A DNA stretch of 64,000 bases from Pseudomonas sp. R37(2017) (GCF_002113375.1 NZ_NEHO01000017.1:56293-120292); one strand, 5' to 3'; numbered from the stretch's first letter, positions 1 to 8,580 are shown. A program made the numbers and translations. The notes: generated by a model from the letters alone, not told the origin.

Positions 1-91
1 CTTCGCCTTGGGCGTGCATCAGCGCTATCAGGGTCTGCGCAGCCTCGGGCGAATGTGGCGGCGATGAGTCTTGCAGGTTTTTTGGGGCCAT
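1..91 (-). CDS. N-terminus of an unidentified protein, cut by the window edge
   Basis: Reading leftward from an ATG at 91-89, an open frame of 30 codons runs off the window edge. It begins MAPKNLQDSSPPHSPEAAQT and continues as a helix-like stretch ending in HAQGE. I chose this frame because its composition looks like the start of a cytoplasmic regulatory protein, and because diguanylate-cyclase genes occur close to desA in Pseudomonas. That family idea is inference: no domain is visible in 30 residues. The ribosome-binding site is weak, and an in-frame GTG two codons upstream is an alternative start. Confidence 0.4.
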   Translation of the reverse strand, partial: MAPKNLQDSSPPHSPEAAQTLIALMHAQGE

Positions 92-268
92 CGACACAAA
101 TCTCAAAGGACATGCCGCGTGCTCGACAGCGGCCAACACCAAGCCCGCCGGGGGCGAAGTGTCTTTGAGATAGGGCTTTTGGGATGAAGTTCCCGCCTTT
201 GGCGGCGAGGGCGCTGGCTCCCGCCGGGCGGTACTGGTGACGTGATTTTCAGTCAGGCGATAAACCGA

Positions 269-296
269 TGTGGGAGCGAGCAGGCTCGTTCCCACA
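269..296. repeat. REP palindrome, probable terminator of desA
   Basis: TGTGGGAGCGAGC is followed, after one base, by its near-perfect inverse ending in CCCACA, then a short T-run. It lies 11 bp past the stop codon of the leftward desaturase gene, so it may end that transcript. It is the single-copy form of the REP family that recurs through the window. Confidence 0.8.
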
Positions 297-307
297 TTTT
301 TATCGGC

Positions 308-1492
308 TCAGACGGCGGCAGGGCGCAGCGAGTAGGTTTTCAACTGATCGGCGAAGTCGCGCAGGGATTGAATCCCGCTGGCTTCGGCTTCGTGTACCCA
401 GTCCTTGATGGCCGCCAGCATGTCATGACCATTTGAGCTGGTCTTGACCCAGATCTGCTGCAGGGCCAGGCGTTTCTCGTAAATTACCTTCAGTGCCTGG
501 CTGTGCTCGAGCATGTTCTGGATGCGCATGTGGTGTTTGTCATCCAGCAGGCTGGTCTCCCGCGAAAGCAGGCGTTTGGCCCGGTGGAACTGGTGACGCA
601 CCGAGTGATCGACCTTTTCCAGCTCTTGCTTGACCAGCGGGCCGATGACCAGCTTGCGGTACTGGGCCATGATCTGGAAACGGTTGTTGAGGATCGCCAT
701 GGCGGTGTCCATGTCCAGGTTGCCCTTGCCTTCGACGCGGTGGGCAATCGGCGCAACCCGCTGAACCTTGGCCAGGCGCAGGAGGCTGAAGACTTGAATC
801 CACGCCCAGCCCAGGTCGAATTCCCACTTCTTCACCGACAGTTTTGCCGAGTTAGGGTAGGTGTGATGGTTGTTATGCAGTTCTTCGCCGCCAATCAGGA
901 TGCCCCACGGCACCAGGTTGGTCGCCGCATCGCGGCATTCGAAATTGCGGTAGCCGATGGCATGGCCCAGGCCATTGACCACGCCGGCGGCCCAGACCGG
1001 GATCCACATCATCTGGATAGCCCAGATGGTGATGCCGATGGTGCCGAACAGCAGCAGGTCGATGACGCCCATGATCGCCACGCCCAGCAGCGGGTAAGGT
1101 GTGTAGAGATGGCGTTCGATCCAGTCTTCGGGGCAGTTCTTGCCGTAGATGCGCAGCGTCTCGGGGTTTTCCGCTTCGGCGCGGTACAGTTCGGCGCCTT
1201 TGCGCAGCACCGTGGACAAACCCTTGATGACCGGGCTGTGCGGGTCATCGACGGTTTCGCATTTGGCGTGATGCTTGCGGTGGATGGCGGTCCACTCGCG
1301 GGTGTTCTGCGCCGTGGTCAGCCACAGCCAGAAACGGAAGAAATGCTTGAGGCCCCCGTTCAGCTCCAGAGAGCGATGGGCCGAATAACGATGCAGATAG
1401 ACCGTGACAGCGATGATCGTCACGTGGGTCATCAGCAGGGTGACTGCCACCAGTGACCAGGGCGACAAGCCAAGAAAACCTTCGTACCACAT
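308..1492 (-). CDS. desA: Membrane fatty-acid desaturase (acyl-lipid delta-9 type)
   Basis: A 394-residue di-iron membrane desaturase. All three histidine boxes are visible: HRYSAH at residues 34-39, HRKHH at 71-75 and HNNHH at 206-210. Hydrophobic segments lie around residues 10-32, 50-60 and 137-175. Enzymes of this family insert a cis double bond into membrane phospholipid acyl chains using O2 and an electron donor. The C-terminal 130 residues are polar and helical, longer than the minimal catalytic core. It is transcribed away from the c-di-GMP enzyme gene, as desA is next to PA0285 in P. aeruginosa. The family call is secure; the delta-9 position rests on that synteny. Confidence 0.88.
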   Translation of the reverse strand: MWYEGFLGLSPWSLVAVTLLMTHVTIIAVTVYLHRYSAHRSLELNGGLKHFFRFWLWLTTAQNTREWTAIHRKHHAKCETVDDPHSPVIKGLSTVLRKGAELYRAEAENPETLRIYGKNCPEDWIERHLYTPYPLLGVAIMGVIDLLLFGTIGITIWAIQMMWIPVWAAGVVNGLGHAIGYRNFECRDAATNLVPWGILIGGEELHNNHHTYPNSAKLSVKKWEFDLGWAWIQVFSLLRLAKVQRVAPIAHRVEGKGNLDMDTAMAILNNRFQIMAQYRKLVIGPLVKQELEKVDHSVRHQFHRAKRLLSRETSLLDDKHHMRIQNMLEHSQALKVIYEKRLALQQIWVKTSSNGHDMLAAIKDWVHEAEASGIQSLRDFADQLKTYSLRPAAV

Positions 1493-1626
1493 AGGCTATA
1501 GGGCCCTCGATAAAGGAAAAACAGCCGATGCATTATCACTAAGCCCACACAGAAAACCAGTCGCCCTTTCAGATAAGAGTGGCTGGAGGTGCCTTTAAAC
1601 TATAATTCCTGTTTTTTTGTAAGGAC

Positions 1627-3558
1627 ATGGATCGCCGGATGTCTGCCACCTATCGCGATGCCTTGCGTGCAGCGCTGCTCTATCTGTTGCTTTCTTTGGT
1701 TTGGCTGCAGATCAGTGGTTATTTATTGAACAGTTTCTTCGATAGCTCTGTCGAGCGACTGCGCTGGCAACTGATCAACGGTTATGTTTGGGTTCTGTTT
1801 AGCGCCGGGTTGATTTTCATTGCCCGGGCGCGGTTGCTGCGATGCCTGGGCATCGGCGTCACATTGCGCGAGCACAATGCCAACCGCGAGCGTCTGCGCC
1901 AGGCAGCGGCAGTGTTCGACTGCACTCGAGAAGGCGTTCTGGTCACCAATCGGGAAGGCGTGATCGTTCATGTGAACCGGGCCTTCATGGAGATCACCGG
2001 TTATGGCTGTGAGGATGTGCTGGGGCAGCGGCCCAATCTGTTCAAGTCCGGGCGACATTCCGCCGAGTTTTATCAGGCGATGTTTGCCGCGCTCGCCAGT
2101 GTTGGAGAGTGGAGTGGGGAGATCTGGAACCGGCGCAAAAGCGGCGAGATTTACCCGCAATGGCAAACGATTCGCCTGACCCGCGACGAATACGGCCAGC
2201 CGAGCCAGTATGTGGCCGTGTTTTCCGATATCAGTGCAATCAAGAACTCTGAACTCGAGTTGATGCACCTGGCGCACCACGATCCGCTGACCGACCTGCC
2301 GAACCGCCTGCTGTTCAACGATCGCGCCGAACAGGCCCTGGCCTCGGCACAGGTCCACAAGCGTGGTTGCGCGCTGCTGATGATCGATCTCGATCACTTC
2401 AAGATGATCAACGACAGCCTCGGCCACACCATCGGCGATCAGTTGCTCAAGGCCGTGGCCGGGCGTCTGGCGGCCATGTTCGGACCGGGCATCACCCTGG
2501 CGCGACTGGGTGGGGATGAGTTCGCCGTACTCGCTGAAAGCTGTCCGCAACTGGTTCAGGCCGCTGCGTTGGCTCAACGGATTATCGATGGCCTTAAAGA
2601 ACCGTTCCTCATTGATGGGCACCAGCTGTTCATCAACACCAGCATCGGTATCAGCTTGTTCCCCAGCGATGCCCTGAGCGTCGAGCAACTGCTGCGTAAC
2701 GCCGACTCGGCGCTGTTCAAGGCCAAGAGCACGGGGCGCAATGATTATGCCTTGTACACCGAAGAGCTGACGGCCCACGCCCAGCAACGGGTCGAGATGG
2801 CCACCGAATTGCGCCGCGCCCTGGACCAGCAGGAGCTGCGGGTTTACTACCAGCCGGTTCACGACCTCAAGAGCAGTCGCCTGATCGGTGTCGAGGCGCT
2901 GGTGCGCTGGCAGCATCCACAGCGGGGCCTGGTGTCACCGGCGGAGTTCATTCCGGTCGCCGAACGAACTGGCCTGATCGCCGAAATCGATGCCTGGGTC
3001 ATGGCGCAGGCGTGTCGGCAGATGTGCCGCTGGCAGCAGGACGGAGTGGTGCTGTCGTTCGTCGCGGTCAACGTTTCTTCGCGCCTGTTCGCCCGTCGTG
3101 AGCTGTATCAGCAGGTGGCGCAGGTGCTGCGCGAAACCGGGCTGGAGCCGGCTTGTCTGGAGCTGGAAGTCACCGAAAGCGCGGTGATGGAGGACCCGGA
3201 AGTCGCGCTGGAGCAGATGCATCGTCTACGCGAGTTGGGGGTGCGCCTGGCCATCGACGACTTTGGTACGGGTTACTCATCGCTGCTGCGGCTCAAGCGT
3301 CTGCCGGTGCAGAAGTTGAAGATCGACCAGGGTTTCGTCGCCGGATTGCCGTGGGATGAGGATGATACGGCGATCTCGCGGGTGATCATTGCGCTGGCCC
3401 AAAGCATGGGCATGCAGGTCCATGCCGAGGGGATCGAACAGGCTGAGCAGGCGGCTTTCCTCCTCGGGCAGGGGTGTGATCTGGGGCAGGGCTATTGGTT
3501 CGGGCGACCGGTGCCGGCGGCGCAGCTGGATTGGGCGCATGCCCCGGTGATCGTGTAG
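1627..3558 (+). CDS. Membrane-anchored PAS-GGDEF-EAL c-di-GMP enzyme
   Basis: A 643-residue protein with two N-terminal membrane helices (about residues 10-30 and 50-70), a PAS domain (about 95-205), a GGDEF domain (about 215-380) and an EAL domain (about 390-640). The diguanylate-cyclase signature GGDEF is intact near residue 295. The phosphodiesterase signature (VEALVRW) is intact near 421, followed by the DDFGTGYSS motif. Both activities are therefore possible; which one dominates cannot be read from sequence. The order desA / this gene / oscA / sbp matches P. aeruginosa PA0286-PA0283. The start is uncertain: AAGGA sits only 1 nt before the ATG at 1627 and 13 nt before an in-frame ATG at 1639. 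Its TAG stop lies inside a REP element. Confidence 0.9.
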   Translation: MDRRMSATYRDALRAALLYLLLSLVWLQISGYLLNSFFDSSVERLRWQLINGYVWVLFSAGLIFIARARLLRCLGIGVTLREHNANRERLRQAAAVFDCTREGVLVTNREGVIVHVNRAFMEITGYGCEDVLGQRPNLFKSGRHSAEFYQAMFAALASVGEWSGEIWNRRKSGEIYPQWQTIRLTRDEYGQPSQYVAVFSDISAIKNSELELMHLAHHDPLTDLPNRLLFNDRAEQALASAQVHKRGCALLMIDLDHFKMINDSLGHTIGDQLLKAVAGRLAAMFGPGITLARLGGDEFAVLAESCPQLVQAAALAQRIIDGLKEPFLIDGHQLFINTSIGISLFPSDALSVEQLLRNADSALFKAKSTGRNDYALYTEELTAHAQQRVEMATELRRALDQQELRVYYQPVHDLKSSRLIGVEALVRWQHPQRGLVSPAEFIPVAERTGLIAEIDAWVMAQACRQMCRWQQDGVVLSFVAVNVSSRLFARRELYQQVAQVLRETGLEPACLELEVTESAVMEDPEVALEQMHRLRELGVRLAIDDFGTGYSSLLRLKRLPVQKLKIDQGFVAGLPWDEDDTAISRVIIALAQSMGMQVHAEGIEQAEQAAFLLGQGCDLGQGYWFGRPVPAAQLDWAHAPVIV

Positions 3559-3667
3559 GAGCGAGCATGCTCCGGGCGGCGTTCCGACGATGGAGGCGCA
3601 GGCACCGCGGGGTGTCAGGTAGCCAGTGTCATCGTTGACCTCCATCGCGAGCATGCTCGCTCCTACA
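3554..3667. repeat. Paired inverted REP element (REPIN)
   Basis: The left copy starts TGTAGGAGCGAGCATGCTCC. The right copy is its inverse, ending GCTCGCTCCTACA. They are separated by about 45 bp, and the whole can fold as one long hairpin. The left copy supplies the TAG stop of the preceding gene. Confidence 0.85.
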
Positions 3668-3746
3668 GGGGGTTTGCGTGCGACTGAAAGGTGCAATCCC
3701 TCGCAAACCCTTGTCCCGCCAAATAATCTCTTCTGGTTATATAAAC

Positions 3747-3771
3747 ATTCTTAAATAGTCTTTTTAAGAAT
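3747..3771. promoter_or_regulatory. AT-rich palindrome upstream of oscA-sbp, candidate CysB-type site
   Basis: ATTCTTAAA (3747-3755) and TTTAAGAAT (3763-3771) are perfect inverse arms with a 7-bp spacer, in an AT-rich patch about 80 bp before oscA. Sulfur-starvation genes in proteobacteria are typically activated by the LysR-type protein CysB at AT-rich sites. Assignment to CysB is inference from position and symmetry only. Confidence 0.5.
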
Positions 3772-3853
3772 ATAAACACGCCTCTAGTATTGCTCCCAAG
3801 CCGCAAGCAGTGCCGACACTGCGAGGCAATCTCTCAGTTGAAGGAGCAGCAAT

Positions 3854-4036
3854 ATGAGCGCATCCCTGCGTAGCGTCGACGGTCAAGACGAAGCCACCAT
3901 CCTGCGGGAAATCCAGAGTGCCCTGCGCGACCTGCGCTTTGGTGCCGTGGAAATCACCGTGCACAACGCCCAAGTGGTGCAGATCGAGCGCAAGGAAAAA
4001 TTCCGTTTGCAGCAGCCGGGCAACAAGCCGGGCTGA
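3854..4036 (+). CDS. oscA: Small DUF2292-type protein OscA
   Basis: A 60-residue cytoplasmic protein with the pattern typical of the DUF2292/YezD family: a short amphipathic helix (ILREIQSALRDLRFG) followed by a beta-rich core (EITVHNAQVVQIERKEKFR). A good ribosome-binding site (AAGGAG) precedes the ATG. In Pseudomonas, oscA sits directly upstream of the sulfate-binding protein gene and has been linked to use of organosulfur compounds under sulfur limitation and to chromate tolerance. The 74-bp gap to sbp, with no terminator, suggests co-transcription. Its biochemical role is not known to me. Confidence 0.85.
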   Translation: MSASLRSVDGQDEATILREIQSALRDLRFGAVEITVHNAQVVQIERKEKFRLQQPGNKPG

Positions 4037-4110
4037 GGCGAAACAGGCATCGCGGTTCCCGTTATCCATAAGAAAAAGCCAGCACACCAAGAATTCCAGG
4101 AGCTTTCATC

Positions 4111-5124
4111 ATGTCGTCGATTCGCCACTTCGCCTTGGCCGCCCTGGCCACCGGCCTTTTTGCCGGTTCCGCGGTAGCCAAGGATTACGAACTGCTCAAC
4201 GTGTCGTATGACCCGACCCGCGAGCTGTACCAGGACTACAACGCCGAATTCATCAAGTTCTGGCAGAAGGAGCATGCCGGCGATTCCGTGAAGATCCAGC
4301 AATCCCACGGTGGCTCGGGCAAGCAAGGCCGGGCGGTGATCGATGGCCTGCGTGCCGACGTTGTGACTTTGGCCCTGGCCGGTGATATCGACGAAATCGC
4401 CAAGCTCGGCAAGACCCTGCCGGCGGACTGGCAAAAGCGCCTGCCGGACGCCAGCACGCCGTACACCTCGACGATCGTGTTCCTGGTGCGCAAGGGCAAC
4501 CCGAAAGGCATCAAGGACTGGGGCGACCTGATCAAGAATGACGTCTCGGTGATCACGCCGAACCCGAAAACCTCCGGTGGTGCGCGCTGGAACTTCCTCG
4601 CGGCCTGGGCCTACGGCCTCAAAGCCAATGGCGGTGACGAAGCCAAGGCCAAGCAATACGTGCAAACCCTGTTCAAGCACGTGCCGGTGCTGGATACCGG
4701 GGCTCGCGGCTCGACCATTACCTTCGTCAACAACGGTCAGGGCGACGTGTTGCTGGCCTGGGAAAACGAAGCCTTCCTGGCCCTGAAAGAAGAGGGCGGC
4801 GCCGACAAGTTCGACATCGTCGTGCCTTCGCTGTCGATCCTCGCTGAACCGCCAGTGGCGGTGGTCGACAAAAACGCCGAGAAAAAGGGCAACGAGCAGA
4901 TCGCCGAAGCCTACCTCAAGCACCTGTACAGCCCGGCAGGGCAAGAGATCGCAGCGAAGAACTTCTATCGTCCGCGTGACAAGGACGTGGCCGCCAAGTA
5001 CGTCCAGCAGTTCCCGAAACTGGAACTGGTGAGCATCGACAAGGACTTCGGCGGCTGGAAAACCGCGCAACCGAAGTTCTTCAATGACGGCGGGGTGTTC
5101 GACCAGATCTACCAGGCGCAGTAA
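4111..5124 (+). CDS. sbp: Periplasmic sulfate-binding protein
   Basis: A 337-residue periplasmic solute-binding protein with a Sec signal peptide cleaved after about residue 23 (AVA-KDYELLNVSYDPTREL). The mature start and the internal QSHGGSGKQ and NPKTSGGARW motifs are characteristic of Sbp/CysP sulfate-binding proteins, where they line the anion site. It delivers sulfate, and probably thiosulfate, to the CysT-CysW-CysA importer encoded next. AGGAG precedes the ATG. A REPIN lies between this gene and cysT, which could lower or decouple expression of the downstream genes. Confidence 0.96.
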   Translation: MSSIRHFALAALATGLFAGSAVAKDYELLNVSYDPTRELYQDYNAEFIKFWQKEHAGDSVKIQQSHGGSGKQGRAVIDGLRADVVTLALAGDIDEIAKLGKTLPADWQKRLPDASTPYTSTIVFLVRKGNPKGIKDWGDLIKNDVSVITPNPKTSGGARWNFLAAWAYGLKANGGDEAKAKQYVQTLFKHVPVLDTGARGSTITFVNNGQGDVLLAWENEAFLALKEEGGADKFDIVVPSLSILAEPPVAVVDKNAEKKGNEQIAEAYLKHLYSPAGQEIAAKNFYRPRDKDVAAKYVQQFPKLELVSIDKDFGGWKTAQPKFFNDGGVFDQIYQAQ

Positions 5125-5131
5125 AAAACAC

Positions 5132-5245
5132 TGTAGGAGCGAGCATGCTCGCGAAGAACGCAAGGCTAGCGCAGTCATTCAGAATGAACGCGTTATCGCT
5201 GACGAGCTTCGTCGGAACGCCGCCCGGAGCATGCTCGCTCCTACA
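5132..5245. repeat. REPIN between sbp and cysT
   Basis: The left REP starts TGTAGGAGCGAGCATGCTCG. The right, inverse REP ends GGAGCATGCTCGCTCCTACA. It sits inside the sulfate uptake operon. Such hairpins can stabilise the upstream mRNA or partly attenuate transcription. Confidence 0.85.
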
Positions 5246-5275
5246 GTTAAAACTATCCGTTAACCAAGGACTTTT

Positions 5276-6094
5276 ATGTCGCGTCGTATCTCCCCCGTCA
5301 TACCCGGCTTCGGGCTGACGCTGGGCTACACCTTGGTGTACCTCAGCCTGATTGTGCTCATACCGCTGGCGGCGATGTTCGTGCATGCCGCTCAACTCAC
5401 CTGGGATCAGTTCTGGGCAATCATCTCGGCGCCACGAGTATTGGCCGCGCTGAAGCTCAGCTTCGGCACGGCACTTTGTGCCGCGATCATCAACGGCGTC
5501 ATCGGCACGCTGCTGGCCTGGGTATTGGTGCGCTATACCTTCCCTGGACGAAAAGTGATCGATGCAATGATCGACTTGCCGTTCGCATTGCCCACGGCGG
5601 TGGCCGGTATTGCGCTGACCGCGCTGTACACGCCTACCGGCCTGGTCGGTCAATTTGCAGCGGATCTGGGTTTCAAGATCGCTTACACCCCTCTGGGCAT
5701 CACCCTTGCCCTCACTTTTGTGACACTTCCATTCGTAGTACGTACCGTACAGCCAGTATTGGCCGATATTCCTCGCGAAGTCGAAGAAGCGGCGGCGTGC
5801 CTGGGGGCAAAACCCTTGCAGGTGTTCCGCCATATCCTGCTGCCGGCACTGCTGCCGGCATGGCTTACCGGTTTCGCTTTGGCCTTTGCCCGTGGGGTCG
5901 GCGAGTACGGTTCGGTGATTTTCATCGCCGGCAACATGCCGATGAAAACCGAGATCCTGCCGCTGCTGATCATGGTCAAACTCGATCAATACGATTACAC
6001 CGGCGCTACCTCCATTGGTGTACTGATGTTGGTGGTTTCCTTCGTTCTGTTGCTGCTGATCAACTTGTTGCAGCGGCGCATCGAAACCCCATAA
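5276..6094 (+). CDS. cysT: Sulfate ABC transporter permease CysT
   Basis: A 272-residue inner-membrane permease with about six transmembrane segments. The EAA-type cytoplasmic loop (EEAAACLGAKPLQVFRHILLP, about residues 165-185) contacts the ATPase CysA. The family also carries the PFALPTAVAGIALT segment seen near residue 102. It pairs with CysW, which follows after 13 bp. The start codon is preceded by AAGGA. Confidence 0.95.
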   Translation: MSRRISPVIPGFGLTLGYTLVYLSLIVLIPLAAMFVHAAQLTWDQFWAIISAPRVLAALKLSFGTALCAAIINGVIGTLLAWVLVRYTFPGRKVIDAMIDLPFALPTAVAGIALTALYTPTGLVGQFAADLGFKIAYTPLGITLALTFVTLPFVVRTVQPVLADIPREVEEAAACLGAKPLQVFRHILLPALLPAWLTGFALAFARGVGEYGSVIFIAGNMPMKTEILPLLIMVKLDQYDYTGATSIGVLMLVVSFVLLLLINLLQRRIETP

Positions 6095-6107
6095 GGAGGC
6101 GGCACCC

Positions 6108-6977
6108 ATGTCCCAATCGTCTATTGCTGCCGCGTCCTCGAACGCTGCCCGTCGTGGCAGTGCGACTTCGCGGCGAATCCTGATCGGCCTTGGCTGGCTG
6201 ATTTTTGCCCTGTTCCTGCTGCTGCCACTGTTCATCGTGGTGTCCCAGGGCCTGAAGCTCGGCCTCGGTGCGTTTTTCACCGCGATCTTTGAGCCGGACG
6301 CGCTGTCGGCACTGAAACTCACGGTGATCGCCGTACTGATTTCGGTGCCGCTGAACCTGGTGTTCGGTGTCAGCGCCGCCTGGTGCGTGAGCAAATACTC
6401 GTTCCGCGGCAAGAGCATGCTGGTGACGCTGATCGACCTGCCGTTCTCGGTATCGCCGGTGATCGCGGGTCTGGTGTATGTGTTGATGTTCGGCGCCCAG
6501 GGCCTGTTTGGCCCGTGGTTGCAGGATCACGACATTCAGATCGTGTTCGCCCTGCCGGGCATCGTGCTGGCGACGATTTTCGTCACCGTGCCATTCGTGG
6601 CCCGTGAACTGATCCCACTGATGCAGGAGCAAGGCACTCAGGAGGAGGAAGCTGCACGCCTGCTCGGGGCCAACGGCTGGCAGATGTTCTGGCACGTCAC
6701 CGTCCCCAACATCAAATGGGGTCTGATCTACGGCGTGGTGCTGTGCACCGCGCGGGCCATGGGGGAATTCGGTGCGGTATCGGTGGTTTCCGGGCACATT
6801 CGCGGCGTGACCAACACCCTGCCGCTGCACGTCGAGATCCTCTACAACGAATACAACCACGTGGCCGCGTTCGCCGTGGCGAGCCTTTTGCTGATCCTGG
6901 CGCTCTTCATCCTGCTGCTCAAGCAGTGGAGCGAAAACCGTATCAACCGCCTGCGCGCCAGCGCCGCGGAGGAATAA
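6108..6977 (+). CDS. cysW: Sulfate ABC transporter permease CysW
   Basis: A 289-residue inner-membrane permease, the partner of CysT. The EAA loop (EEEAARLLGANGWQMFWHVT) lies near residues 181-200, and the DLPFSVSPVIAGLVY segment parallels the CysT motif. The first 20 residues are Ser/Ala-rich and cytoplasmic. GGAGG in front of the ATG, and the 3-bp gap to cysA, fit translation as one operon. Confidence 0.95.
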   Translation: MSQSSIAAASSNAARRGSATSRRILIGLGWLIFALFLLLPLFIVVSQGLKLGLGAFFTAIFEPDALSALKLTVIAVLISVPLNLVFGVSAAWCVSKYSFRGKSMLVTLIDLPFSVSPVIAGLVYVLMFGAQGLFGPWLQDHDIQIVFALPGIVLATIFVTVPFVARELIPLMQEQGTQEEEAARLLGANGWQMFWHVTVPNIKWGLIYGVVLCTARAMGEFGAVSVVSGHIRGVTNTLPLHVEILYNEYNHVAAFAVASLLLILALFILLLKQWSENRINRLRASAAEE

Positions 6978-6980
6978 TTC

Positions 6981-7970
6981 ATGTCGATCGAAGTGCGTAA
7001 CGTCAGCAAGAATTTCAACGCGTTCAAGGCGCTGGACAACATCAGCCTGGACATCCAGAGCGGCGAACTCGTCGCGTTGCTCGGTCCGTCGGGCTGCGGC
7101 AAGACCACGCTGCTGCGGATCATCGCCGGCCTGGAAACCCCGGATCAGGGCAACATCGTGTTCCACGGTGAAGACGTTTCCGGCCATGACGTGCGGGATC
7201 GCAACGTCGGCTTCGTGTTCCAGCACTACGCCTTGTTCCGCCACATGACGGTGTTCGACAACGTCGCGTTCGGCCTGCGCATGAAGCCGAAAAACCAGCG
7301 CCCGAGCGAAAGCCAGATCGCGACCAAGGTTCACGAACTGCTGAACATGGTGCAACTGGACTGGCTGTCGGACCGCTACCCGGAACAGCTCTCAGGCGGC
7401 CAGCGCCAGCGCATTGCGTTGGCCCGGGCGCTGGCGGTGGAGCCGAAAGTGCTGCTGCTCGACGAGCCCTTCGGCGCCCTCGACGCCAAGGTTCGCAAGG
7501 AGCTGCGCCGCTGGCTCGCGCGGTTGCACGAAGACATCAACCTGACCTCGGTGTTCGTGACCCACGACCAGGAAGAGGCGATGGAAGTCGCCGACCGTAT
7601 CGTGGTGATGAACAAGGGTGTGATCGAGCAGATCGGCTCACCGGGCGACGTTTACGAAAACCCGGCCAGCGATTTCGTCTATCACTTCCTCGGTGATTCG
7701 AACCGTCTGCACCTGGGCGAAGACAGGCACGTGCTGTTCCGCCCGCACGAGGTGTCGCTGTCGCGCCATGAACTGGAAGATCACCACGCAGCCGAGGTGC
7801 GCGATATTCGTCCGCTGGGCGCGACGACGCGGGTGACGCTGAAGGTCGAAGGGCAGAGCGATCTGATCGAGGCCGAAGTGGTCAAGGATCACGACAGCCT
7901 GATCGGGTTGGCGAAGGGCGAGACGTTGTTCTTCAAGCCGAAGGTCTGGCAGAAAGTCGCCAACATCTAA
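6981..7970 (+). CDS. cysA: Sulfate/thiosulfate import ATPase CysA
   Basis: A 329-residue ABC ATPase. Walker A (GPSGCGKTT) is near residues 36-44, the signature LSGGQRQR near 135-142, and Walker B (VLLLDEPFG) near 156-164. A C-terminal regulatory TOBE-like domain starts after about residue 235 (HVLFRPHEVSLS). It energises sulfate uptake with CysT and CysW and is the last gene of the operon. A REPIN follows. Confidence 0.96.
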   Translation: MSIEVRNVSKNFNAFKALDNISLDIQSGELVALLGPSGCGKTTLLRIIAGLETPDQGNIVFHGEDVSGHDVRDRNVGFVFQHYALFRHMTVFDNVAFGLRMKPKNQRPSESQIATKVHELLNMVQLDWLSDRYPEQLSGGQRQRIALARALAVEPKVLLLDEPFGALDAKVRKELRRWLARLHEDINLTSVFVTHDQEEAMEVADRIVVMNKGVIEQIGSPGDVYENPASDFVYHFLGDSNRLHLGEDRHVLFRPHEVSLSRHELEDHHAAEVRDIRPLGATTRVTLKVEGQSDLIEAEVVKDHDSLIGLAKGETLFFKPKVWQKVANI

Positions 7971-7979
7971 AGCAAAAGC

Positions 7980-8049
7980 TTCGCGAGCAGGATCCCACAG
8001 AAGATTTGTGAACAATGCAAATCACTGTGGGAGCGAGCCTGCTCGCGAA
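7980..8049. repeat. REP pair at the convergent end of cysA and the DUF962 gene
   Basis: An imperfect inverse copy (TTCGCGAGCAGGATCCCACA, 7980-7999) faces a good copy (TGTGGGAGCGAGCCTGCTCG, from 8026). It lies between two convergent genes and may act as a transcriptional barrier. Confidence 0.75.
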
Positions 8050-8055
8050 TGCAAT

Positions 8056-8580
8056 CTAGACAGCCGCACGCTTCGGATTGACCCGCACCGCGCCCGACCG
8101 CGCCTCGATCTGCTCCTTGAGCTCATGGCGCATTCCCAACATGAACGCCAACTCAACCACCACAAACAACGGCCCGACAATCAACCCGGTCACGTCATCG
8201 ACAAATGCCGGTTTGCGCCCCTCGTAGTGATGGCCGACAAACTGGATCGCCCAACCGATCACGAACATCGCCACGCCGCTGCTCAACCAGACCAGCGTGC
8301 TTTGTTGCGCCAGCGCATGACCGGCCCAGACACTCAGCCCGAGCAACAGGGTCATCAGCACGCCCAGACGCAACTCAAGGCGCAGGTAGAACCACGCCGA
8401 GGCCAGTGAAACCAGTACCGCTGGCGATACCCAGGCACCCCCCAGCGACCACTCCGGCCGGGACAACAACACCGCGACGGCCACAACGATGAGCGGAATG
8501 CCGATAAAGTGCGATGCGATGTTGCGCGGGTCACGGTGGTAGGCGGCGTATTGACTGAGGTGGTCGACGAGGCTTTTCAT
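8056..8580 (-). CDS. DUF962/Mpo1-like membrane protein
   Basis: A 174-residue protein with four hydrophobic segments. It has the two motifs of the DUF962 (Mpo1/YGL010w) family: HxxGIPL near residue 19, and a QFVGHHYEGRKPAFVDD stretch near residue 105 whose histidines probably bind iron. Yeast Mpo1 is an Fe(II) dioxygenase that alpha-oxidises 2-hydroxy fatty acids; whether the bacterial homologue does the same is inference. The start at 8580 is supported by AGGAGAACAACA directly upstream. Confidence 0.8.
   Translation of the reverse strand: MKSLVDHLSQYAAYHRDPRNIASHFIGIPLIVVAVAVLLSRPEWSLGGAWVSPAVLVSLASAWFYLRLELRLGVLMTLLLGLSVWAGHALAQQSTLVWLSSGVAMFVIGWAIQFVGHHYEGRKPAFVDDVTGLIVGPLFVVVELAFMLGMRHELKEQIEARSGAVRVNPKRAAV

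Noticed and set aside
2..67. A rightward frame of 21 codons ending at the left edge (FALGVHQRYQGLRSLGRMWRR, then TGA with one residue more or less).
   Set aside because: It could be a gene end, but the opposite-strand frame with an ATG looks more like coding sequence. The two cannot both be genes.
503..1456. A 317-codon frame on the strand opposite desA, and many similar long frames opposite other genes.
   Set aside because: High-GC genomes leave long open frames antisense to real genes. These have no family similarity, no ribosome-binding site and implausible composition.
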